From CAZUAQ01 sp964618455 (GTDB taxonomy: Bacteria; Planctomycetota; Phycisphaerae; UBA1845; PWPN01), in NCBI GenBank assembly GCA_964618455.1, contig CAZUAQ010000021.1:24961-88960 (forward strand): a stretch of 64,000 nt of DNA, in the 5' to 3' direction. The translations under genes and the position numbers were made by a program. Positions 44,799-51,291 of this stretch are shown piece after piece; the stretch's first letter is position 1, and each line of letters begins with the position of its first letter. The notes below the pieces were generated by a model. The model did no database searches. It saw only the letters and a program-made list of their open reading frames with translations, and was not told the origin of the DNA.

Positions 44799-46667
44799 AT
44801 GCGATGCAAACCCGTGGTGATCGGAATCATGAACATGGTCCTGGCCAGTCCGGCCATGTTCGGGCAGACCATTCACGTGGCATTCGAGGCGGGCGAGAAC
44901 CTCGTCCTTGTCGAGCGCGATGTGGAGAGGGAACAGGATCGTGTCACCGCAACCGCGCACCAGCTCGTTGCCGGACCGGATGAACGGGATTCCGAGTTTG
45001 GGCTGACGACGTGGATACCTTCCGGTACGCGCGTCCAGCAGATCGAACGGGAAGCGCAGGGACTCACCATCGAGCTCTCGGAAGAGATCCTGGTCGGCCT
45101 GGACGAGTATGCCCTGGATCGCATCACGCGTCAGTTCTGGGGCTCACTGTATGCGTATGAACTGGAGGCGATCCGCCTCACGTGCGGCGGAAAGCCGCTG
45201 GCAGCGCATCTGAAGCCGGCGGCCCCGAGCGAACGTTTCCGCAATGTCCGGCCGGCCCCGCTTGCCGAGCCGCCAGTCGCCGTTGCCCCAGTTGCCGAGG
45301 CTCAGGGCGAGCCCGTCCCCCAGGCGGGGCAGGCGCTGAGCGGGCGCAGCATCACCATCGGCCCCTCGCACGGCCGCTACTGGGCCGGCACCTTCTGGGG
45401 CTGGCAGCGTTCGGATCCCTGCAACTTCGGCCAGGACGTACTCGAGGACACGAATTCGATCCGGCTGATGCAATTTCTGAATCAGTATCTCGAGCAGGAC
45501 GGCGCGGTAGTGCACGTGCCGCGCGAGCTGGACGAGACCCACTGCTGCCACCCGGTCACCGGCCTGCCCTGGTGGCAGATGGCGGCGTATGCCTGGGTCC
45601 GGCACGTCGGAGCACCATGTTCGGTGTACGGCAGTAACTCCGGGAACTGCGGCACCGATCAAGGCTCCAATCGCTACGCCGACGATATTCGCGTGCGGCC
45701 GCTGTACGCCGATTACGTCGGTTCGGACATTTACATCTCCCACCACACGAACGCGGGGGGAGGCGGCACCGCCACGGGCACGGAAGTCTTTCGCGATTCG
45801 GCGATGGAGCATCCCGAACACGAGGCCGACAGCTACGATCTCGCGCTGCTGACCAAGGCCAAAATCGAAACCGCCATCCAGGACATGTACGACCCCACGT
45901 GGCCGGTTCGAAACAATGGTTTTCCACGCGATTCCGCCGGCGGTTTCGGCGAGATTCGCATTCCCGATATGCCTGCCTGCCTTGTGGAACTCGCGTTTCA
46001 CGACAACTGTTCCAAGGATGCGCAGTACTTGACCGATCCCTTCTTCCGCTCGGTGTCGATGTGGGGGCTTTATGATGGCGTGTGTCAGTATTTCGGCGTG
46101 ACTCCGACGTACGATAAGTACTCCTGCGAAGTCGTCAGCCATACGCTGCCGACAATGATGGAGTCGGGCACGTCCGTTCCCGTGACGATCACGCTGCGCA
46201 ACCGCGGCGTGCTGTGGCGGGTGAGCAACGGCTTCCGCCTCGGCGCCGTCGGCGACAGCGATCCGTTCACGGCCTTCAATCGTGTGGACGTGAGCGGCGA
46301 GATCCGGCCGGGCGAAGAGCATACCTTCGCGTTCACGCTGACGGCTCCCTTCGGGGCGGGAACCTACACCACCGACTGGCGAATGGTGCGCGACGGCTAT
46401 AGCTGGTTCGGCCCAACGGTCAGCCAGGAGGTGATCGTGGAGCCGGGCACGCCGCCTGCCGACTTCGACGATGATGGTGACGTCGATCTGGACGACTATG
46501 CTCACCTCCAGGAATGCTTCAGCGGTTCGGCGAATCCCCAGCCCGATCCCGACTGCACGGATGCGAAATTCGACGCCGACAACGACGTGGATGACGTCGA
46601 GTTGGCGGCATTCCTGGACTGCATGAGTGGGGCAGGCGTGCCGTACGATCCGGACTGCTTCCCCTGA
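44799..46667 (+). CDS. secreted N-acetylmuramoyl-L-alanine amidase (Amidase_3) with GerMN-like and dockerin-like modules
   Basis: 622 residues from ATG 44799 (signal peptide MRCKPVVIGIMNMVLASPAM, ending FGQ); an upstream GTG at 44694 is less likely. Residues ~25-140 look like a GerMN domain (FGLTTWIPSGTRVQQIERE). Residues ~183-430 form the Amidase_3 zinc hydrolase: H191 (IGPSHG), E216 (VLEDTN), H315/H316 (IYISHHTN) and E397 (ACLVELAFHD). An Ig-like domain (~450-545) and a cysteine-paired dockerin-like tail (DDDGDVDLDDYAHLQECF ... DADNDVDDVELAAFLDC) end the protein. Likely role: cleaving the peptide stem from murein. This is consistent with murJ in the window and a peptidoglycan wall. Confidence 0.87.
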   Translation: MRCKPVVIGIMNMVLASPAMFGQTIHVAFEAGENLVLVERDVEREQDRVTATAHQLVAGPDERDSEFGLTTWIPSGTRVQQIEREAQGLTIELSEEILVGLDEYALDRITRQFWGSLYAYELEAIRLTCGGKPLAAHLKPAAPSERFRNVRPAPLAEPPVAVAPVAEAQGEPVPQAGQALSGRSITIGPSHGRYWAGTFWGWQRSDPCNFGQDVLEDTNSIRLMQFLNQYLEQDGAVVHVPRELDETHCCHPVTGLPWWQMAAYAWVRHVGAPCSVYGSNSGNCGTDQGSNRYADDIRVRPLYADYVGSDIYISHHTNAGGGGTATGTEVFRDSAMEHPEHEADSYDLALLTKAKIETAIQDMYDPTWPVRNNGFPRDSAGGFGEIRIPDMPACLVELAFHDNCSKDAQYLTDPFFRSVSMWGLYDGVCQYFGVTPTYDKYSCEVVSHTLPTMMESGTSVPVTITLRNRGVLWRVSNGFRLGAVGDSDPFTAFNRVDVSGEIRPGEEHTFAFTLTAPFGAGTYTTDWRMVRDGYSWFGPTVSQEVIVEPGTPPADFDDDGDVDLDDYAHLQECFSGSANPQPDPDCTDAKFDADNDVDDVELAAFLDCMSGAGVPYDPDCFP

Positions 46668-46876
46668 GTAAGCGTTCACCGCCGTCGGCTGCTCTTTTTG
46701 CAATTCATCGTGTGTCTCCGGGACACTGCCTCGGTCGACGAGCCATCCCCGCCTCGCAACAGTGGGGCGCGTTTGGCCGGGAGCCGGTCTCCCGGTAGAA
46801 TCCAATTCGCTTCTGCTTGTCTCTCATTGCCATTCACTGCCCGTCCAGGGGCATGCTTATCGAGGAGGTTGAGCGT

Positions 46877-48166
46877 ATGCAAATCGAGCCATCGACCGCC
46901 GGATCGCGAATGAACCGGAGAACCTTCGTCAGATCAGCCACCGTGGTAGCGGCGGGCGGTGCTGCGCTGCGCGCGGAACCACCGTCATCGCGGAAGATCC
47001 GTGTCGCCATGGTCGGTTGTGGGGATCGCGGGACGTTCGATGCAATCACCTGCCTGGCGTCCGCCCCCGACGTCGAACTGGTCGCCATCGCCGATATGTT
47101 CCAGGACAACGTGGATGCAGCCTTGGCGCGGCTTCGCAAGAAAGTGCCCGACCGCGTGAACGTCACGAAAGACCGGATCTTTCTTGGCTTTGACGCCTGC
47201 GCAAAAGTATTGGCGATGAATGAGGTGGACCTGGTGATGCTGCTGACGCCGCCCGGCTTTCGCCCACAGCATGTGGCAGATGCCGTCCGGGCGGGCAAGC
47301 ACATTTTCATGGAGAAGCCCGGCGCGGTGGACCCGGCGGGGGTGCGCCTGCTGATGGCCTCGGCGGATCAGGCGGACCGCCGGGGACTCTCCATCGTGGT
47401 GGGCACGCAACAACGTTACGCCCCACAGTACATCGAGACGATCCAGCGCATCTGGGACGGGCAGATCGGCGAGATTCGCGTGCTCAAGGCGCATTGGCTG
47501 TGCGGCATGGTCGACTGGCATTACCAGGAGCGGCAACCGGCGTGGAGCGACATGGAGTGGCAGATTCGCTGCTGGCCGTTCTTCACCTGGCTCTCGGGAG
47601 ATCATTTCGTCGAGCAACTGTGCCATAACCTCGACGTCTGCAACTGGGTCGCGAAGAGCCCGCCGGAACGTTGCATCGGGCTCGGCGGGCGTTTGGCGCG
47701 GACTGATCCGGGCCATGGGCACATCTACGATCATTTCTCGGTGGAGTATACATACCCGAACGGGCTGACCATGCTGGCCATGGCGGCGCAGATGCACGGC
47801 GTGACGACGAACGTGAGCAACACCATCGAGGGCACGAAAGGCACGGCGTGGATGACCCGCGGCGGCGCGAAGATCACGGGCGAAAAGCCGTGGCGTTTTG
47901 AGAAGAAGGTGCCCGGCGGTGAGAACGAAATGTTTGCCGCGTTGATCGCGAGCATCCGTAAGGGCGAGCCGATCAACGAGTGCCGGCGCCTGGCGGAGAC
48001 GACCCTGACCGCCATCATCGGACGCATGAGCGCGTACACGGGCAAACCGGTGGAATTCGACTGGGCATTGAACGAATCAAAGCTGAAGCTCGGTCCGGAC
48101 GATTTGAAACTCGGATCGCTGCCGGTGGACCCGGTGGCGATGCCGGGGAAGACGCCCTTGATCTGA
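46877..48166 (+). CDS. Tat-exported Gfo/Idh/MocA-family oxidoreductase
   Basis: 429 residues. AGGAGG lies about 10 bases before ATG 46877. The twin-arginine signal is MNRRTFVRSATVVAAGGAAL. The Rossmann domain starts IRVAMVGCGDRGT (NAD(P)-binding GxGxxG-type loop), and the family lysine is in FMEKPGAVD (EKP). The C-terminal alpha/beta domain has GDHFVEQLCHNLDVCNW. Family members oxidise or reduce sugars or inositols. Export and planctomycete context suggest periplasmic sugar oxidation, perhaps with DUF1080 hydrolases. The exact substrate is unknown. Confidence 0.9.
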   Translation: MQIEPSTAGSRMNRRTFVRSATVVAAGGAALRAEPPSSRKIRVAMVGCGDRGTFDAITCLASAPDVELVAIADMFQDNVDAALARLRKKVPDRVNVTKDRIFLGFDACAKVLAMNEVDLVMLLTPPGFRPQHVADAVRAGKHIFMEKPGAVDPAGVRLLMASADQADRRGLSIVVGTQQRYAPQYIETIQRIWDGQIGEIRVLKAHWLCGMVDWHYQERQPAWSDMEWQIRCWPFFTWLSGDHFVEQLCHNLDVCNWVAKSPPERCIGLGGRLARTDPGHGHIYDHFSVEYTYPNGLTMLAMAAQMHGVTTNVSNTIEGTKGTAWMTRGGAKITGEKPWRFEKKVPGGENEMFAALIASIRKGEPINECRRLAETTLTAIIGRMSAYTGKPVEFDWALNESKLKLGPDDLKLGSLPVDPVAMPGKTPLI

Positions 48167-48345
48167 ATGAGACGAGTTAATCAGACGGGGCATGTTCCAT
48201 GCTTTCCGCGCCGACCCGTGCGCCACCCGACTGGAAAACGTGCCGTTCACTTGGTGGCGGGGCGAGGTGAAGCGTGCAGGGATCTCCTGACAACAATCGA
48301 GTTCAAGTGGGAGAGGAGGAGGCTGGTGGCGCTCGACTGAAACCG

Positions 48346-48471
48346 GCCTAACGTCAAAAGTGAGGCACCGTTGCCCGGGAGCGTGGCACCGATGTTAGAG
48401 AGGCTATCGAATTAAGTGGCATCTTTCAATTACGCGGCGGGGCAGCGGTTGCCTCCACTACCTTGTTCGCT
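48346..48471 (-). other. attC: attC-like recombination site of integron cassette 2 (126 bp)
   Basis: Read on the minus strand: R'' box CAGCGAAC, L'' arm GTGGAGGCAACCGCTGCC, a central loop, L' arm GGGCAACGGTGCCTCAC, and R' box GTTAGGC (48346-48352). The L arms (48438-48458 and 48360-48378) are imperfectly complementary with extrahelical bases, as in attC. R'' (RYYYAAC-like AGCGAAC) is the exact complement of the first bases of the same cassette (GTTCGCTG at its left boundary), the hallmark of cassette structure. It overlaps the last 16 codons of the cassette ORF. Confidence 0.75.
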
Positions 48472-48983
48472 GTTAGAGTTTTCTTGGCGTAGGCAGCTGC
48501 CCAAATGCCTCCGGCTGCCAGCCCAAAGACCGCAAAGAATAGCGGAGCGGGAGGCCCCCAACCACCGACAGCCAACCAAAGGAGAAAGCAAGCGAGCGCT
48601 GACGCAATCAGTCCCGCGCCAACTCGTGCAAATACTCCCACGGCTCGATCTCCGCGAAAGGCTAGGAATGATATGGGTGCAACCACCAGTGATCCAACCA
48701 GCCAAATCATGAACACGTCGAGAAGCCACCAATCCCACTTATGGTAAACCGTGATCTCTCCAGTGTCTGGCAGCGAACAACCTGAAAAATGCTGCTCTAA
48801 ATCGGCGAAACTGGGCGCACTGGGCCGATCCCATAGCGGGCGAGAACTCAAATCCATCAAGTAGCTGTGCGATCCATGATCTTCCTGCACTACGTAGGCA
48901 CTCTCCCATCGACCATGGAACGCCATCCAGGTCAGGGTTCCGGCGAAGAAGAGGGCAACGATGGTGGGAAATAGACGTCTCAT
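48426..48983 (-). CDS. integron-cassette membrane protein of unknown function (cassette 2)
   Basis: 185 residues. One N-terminal helix (RLFPTIVALFFAGTLTWMAF), a soluble segment (~25-85) with two cysteine/aromatic-rich motifs, then three more helices (WWLLDVFMIWLVGSLVVAPIS, VGAGLIASALACFLLWLAV, PLFFAVFGLAAGGIWAAA). The C-terminal VVEATAAPPRN is translated from the attC site. The gene lies between two attC-like sites and has lower GC than its neighbours. No family is recognised, as is usual for chromosomal integron cassettes. Confidence 0.75.
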   Translation of the reverse strand: MRRLFPTIVALFFAGTLTWMAFHGRWESAYVVQEDHGSHSYLMDLSSRPLWDRPSAPSFADLEQHFSGCSLPDTGEITVYHKWDWWLLDVFMIWLVGSLVVAPISFLAFRGDRAVGVFARVGAGLIASALACFLLWLAVGGWGPPAPLFFAVFGLAAGGIWAAAYAKKTLTANKVVEATAAPPRN

Positions 48984-48989
48984 TTCTTC

Positions 48990-49099
48990 AGCGAACGTAA
49001 AAGGCTCAGTTGCCGGCCGCCCGCGGGAGCAGACTTTAAAAACGACAACTCAATCATCCATCGCGGGCGTCGCCAGTCAATTGCAGCAGTTGGTTAGGT
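48990..49099 (-). other. attC: attC-like recombination site of integron cassette 1 (110 bp)
   Basis: Minus strand: R'' ACCTAAC (49093-49099, GGCACCTAAC with flanks), L'' arm CAATTGACTGGCGACGCCCG (49062-49083), loop, L' arm CGCGGGCGGCCGGCAACTG (49007-49025), and R' GTTCGCT (48990-48996). CGCCCGCG pairs with CGCGGGCG, and CAATTG pairs with CAACTG around bulges. GGCACCTAAC is the perfect 10-base complement of the cassette's own start, GTTAGGTGCC, next to the ORF start codon. R' departs from GTTRRRY, so the site is degenerate. Confidence 0.75.
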
Positions 49100-49429
49100 G
49101 CCACCGACTTGCTTCCGCAGTTTCCGAATAGCAGCCTTCCGCCCGTCATTTTCAGGCCGAGACTCGAGTTCTGAGATTTCCTGTTCGAGTTGATGACGAC
49201 GGCGCACGCTCGTGCTGAATTGGTGTTCTTGGTGTTGCCGTTGTTCGTCGTTCAACTGATCGCGGAGTTGGTTCCAGGCAGCCATATCGCGTTTCGGCGG
49301 CACCGGAATCTTGTATCCAAGGTAACGACAGAGCTTGCCACACTCCGGACACGGGACATCTCCTCGGTACTGCGTGTCACGCCGCACTGCCAGACGGCAA
49401 TCGAAACATACCCATGCAGCTTTACCCAT
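49094..49429 (-). CDS. integron-cassette zinc-ribbon protein (cassette 1)
   Basis: 111 residues. An N-terminal zinc ribbon is clear: C8-x2-C11 (VCFDCRLAV) and C27-x2-C30 (CPECGKLC, with an extra Cys at 34). A charged, Gln/Glu/Arg-rich helix (~50-105) follows, probably a coiled coil. No family is recognised. The ATG lies three bases after the recombination core GTTAGGT, and the stop codon overlaps the next attC core, so the ORF fills the whole cassette. There is no room for a ribosome-binding site inside the cassette, so it must be supplied by the attI side. Confidence 0.75.
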   Translation of the reverse strand: MGKAAWVCFDCRLAVRRDTQYRGDVPCPECGKLCRYLGYKIPVPPKRDMAAWNQLRDQLNDEQRQHQEHQFSTSVRRRHQLEQEISELESRPENDGRKAAIRKLRKQVGGT

Positions 49430-49432
49430 GGC

Positions 49433-49564
49433 ACCTAACTTGTTTTTCTACAGAAATCTGGTTTGCCCGGTCACACGCGGCCAGTTTACCGCCGCCGCCA
49501 GCCGTGGGCAATGCCATACCAAGCGTTGAACGCCCTCAGGGGCGAATAAGCCTCTTGACCGATA
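49433..49564 (-). other. attI: attI-like region between integrase remnant and first cassette
   Basis: The minus strand has the core GTTAGGT (49433-49439) exactly at the start of cassette 1, and a second GTTRRRY-type heptamer GTTGAAC on the plus strand near 49525. An inverted pair TTGCCC/GGGCAA lies in between. Position (between the integrase start and the first cassette) is what defines it as attI. Inference from layout. Confidence 0.55.
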
Positions 49565-49894
49565 ATGTATAACCACGGAGAATCCGGTGTTATCCAGATC
49601 GGGATAAACCGGAAGCTGAATATGGCGCAACGTGATGATCATATGCGGGAAGTGCACGATGGCTACGCCAAGTTCCTTCAAGAGAAGAACTTGGTGTTGG
49701 ATACGCACCAGCCTTACCTCGTGCTATGGGTGGCGGAGTTCCTTCGCTTCGCTCAGACGCGTGCCGCGTAAAGCTTCGAGCATACTCTGGACCTGTTTCT
49801 GGCCGAGGTGGGCGGGCTTTCCGCGCCGACTGTCGTGGTAGAGCAGGGCAAAGTGAAATCGATTAACTCCGAATACTACAAGCATCTGAGATGA
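49565..49894 (+). pseudogene. intI: integron-type tyrosine recombinase remnant (N-terminal domain only, with internal stop)
   Basis: The frame reads ...HDGYAKFLQEKNLVLDTHQP then YLVLWVAEFLRFAQTRAA, the SAM-like core-binding domain of phage/integron integrases. It then hits TAA at 49769-49771 and continues in the same frame as SFEHTLDLFLAEVGGLSAPT to a second stop at 49894. The whole catalytic domain (R...HxxR...Y) is missing. It is transcribed away from the two cassettes, as intI genes are. A functional integrase must come from elsewhere, or the array is frozen. The actual start could be ATG 49622. Confidence 0.72.
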
Positions 49895-49943
49895 TCAGCG
49901 ACTCATCGACGAATATTGGAATGAGTGTTTCAGGAGGACTATC

Positions 49944-51212
49944 ATGACCGCCATGACGCGTCGAACACTGCTCGGCCGTGGAGCCGGACTGATTTCGCTC
50001 TCAGCCATCTCGGCCTCCGCAGCGCCGAAGTCCAATGAACGCATCGGCGTCGGCGTGATCGGCTGCCGCAACCGCGGCTGGCAGGTGGCCTCGAATCTCC
50101 ACAAGTCCGGGCATTTCGACATCGTGGCGATCTGCGACTGCGACGGGGCCATGCTTCAGCGGGCGGCGAAGAAACTCGATGAACAGATGGAACGTGGTCC
50201 GGAACACGTCAAGGACTTCCGCACGCTGCTGGATGACAAGCGGATCGACGTGATCGTCGTCGCCACGCCGGACCACTGGCACGCGCTGATGACGGTCATG
50301 GCCTTGGAGGCCGGCAAACACGTGTACGTGGAAAAGCCGGCGTCGTTCAACATCGCCGACGGCAAAGCCATGGTGGCGGCGCAGAAGAAGCACCCCAGGC
50401 AGATCGTCCAGGTCGGGTCGCAGCAGCGCAGCATGAAACACTACACCGAAGCCAAGGCCTTCATCGACGAGGGCGGACTCGGCAAGATCGGATTCGCCCG
50501 CGCGTGGATGTCCGCCGGACGCGTCGTGGTGAAGCGAATTCCGAATACCGATCCTCCCAAGTCGCTCGACTACGACATGTGGGTCGGCCCCGCCGCGCAC
50601 ACGCCGTACAATGAGGAGAAGCTGCATTACAACTGGCATTTCACGCGGGAATACGGCACGAACGATGCCGGCAACTGGGGGGCACATCATCTCGACATTG
50701 TGCGCTGGTTCGCCGATCTCGGCTTACCGCATGCGGCGGCGGGATCCGGTGGGACGTTCATCGTGGATGATGCCAAGGAGTGGTTCGATACGCAGACCGC
50801 CATGTTCACCTACCCCCACACCACGGTGGTCTGGGAGATGCGTCACTGGTCGACCGGCGCTTCAGGAACCAGCACGGGCGCCGAACTGCGTGGCGAGAAG
50901 GGAACCATGATCATTCATCGCGGTGGATGGACGTTCCAGCCGCGCGAAGGAGACGCCCAACGCCACTCCGGCTCGCCGCTGGAACCGTTGCATGTCGAGA
51001 ACTTCGCCGCCTGCATTCGAGGCCAGGCCAAACCCAACGCGCCGATCGACGAAGGGCACAAGACGGCGGTGCTCTGCCACCTGGCGAATATCACGACGCT
51101 CTACAATCGTTCCGTGCGCTTCGATCCCAAGGCCGAGACGATCCTCGATGATCCCGAGGCGAAAAAGCTCGAGGCGCGCGAGTATCGCGACAAGTGGTCG
51201 TGGACCGCATGA
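49944..51212 (+). CDS. Tat-exported Gfo/Idh/MocA-family oxidoreductase (second copy)
   Basis: 422 residues. AGGAGG is 5-10 bases before the ATG. Tat signal: MTRRTLLGRGAGLISLSAIS. NAD(P) loop: IGVGVIGCRNRGW. The family motif EKP is in HVYVEKPASFN. The second domain has NWGAHHLDIVRWFADLG (a histidine-rich catalytic region) and ends with EYRDKWSWTA. It is related to the gene at 46877 in fold and export, but the two sequences differ strongly, so they are not a recent duplication. The integron remnant lies between them. Confidence 0.9.
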   Translation: MTAMTRRTLLGRGAGLISLSAISASAAPKSNERIGVGVIGCRNRGWQVASNLHKSGHFDIVAICDCDGAMLQRAAKKLDEQMERGPEHVKDFRTLLDDKRIDVIVVATPDHWHALMTVMALEAGKHVYVEKPASFNIADGKAMVAAQKKHPRQIVQVGSQQRSMKHYTEAKAFIDEGGLGKIGFARAWMSAGRVVVKRIPNTDPPKSLDYDMWVGPAAHTPYNEEKLHYNWHFTREYGTNDAGNWGAHHLDIVRWFADLGLPHAAAGSGGTFIVDDAKEWFDTQTAMFTYPHTTVVWEMRHWSTGASGTSTGAELRGEKGTMIIHRGGWTFQPREGDAQRHSGSPLEPLHVENFAACIRGQAKPNAPIDEGHKTAVLCHLANITTLYNRSVRFDPKAETILDDPEAKKLEAREYRDKWSWTA

Positions 51213-51291
51213 ATACGAACGCCGATTGAAAACCAATGGGCAATCGCCATTCTCTCGGGGTGCCCTCCGTCCTCCTCGTTGTCAGGTCACC

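Noticed and set aside
48167..48345. Possible third integron cassette left of cassette 2
   Set aside because: No reading frame of useful length and no matching R'' box for the TTAGGC start; more likely ordinary intergenic sequence.
48394..48400. Extra GTTAGAG heptamer inside the cassette-2 attC (and another at 48472-48478)
   Set aside because: It fails the GTTRRRY rule at the last base and does not fit the L-arm spacing; the outer box GTTAGGC at 48346 gives a consistent site.
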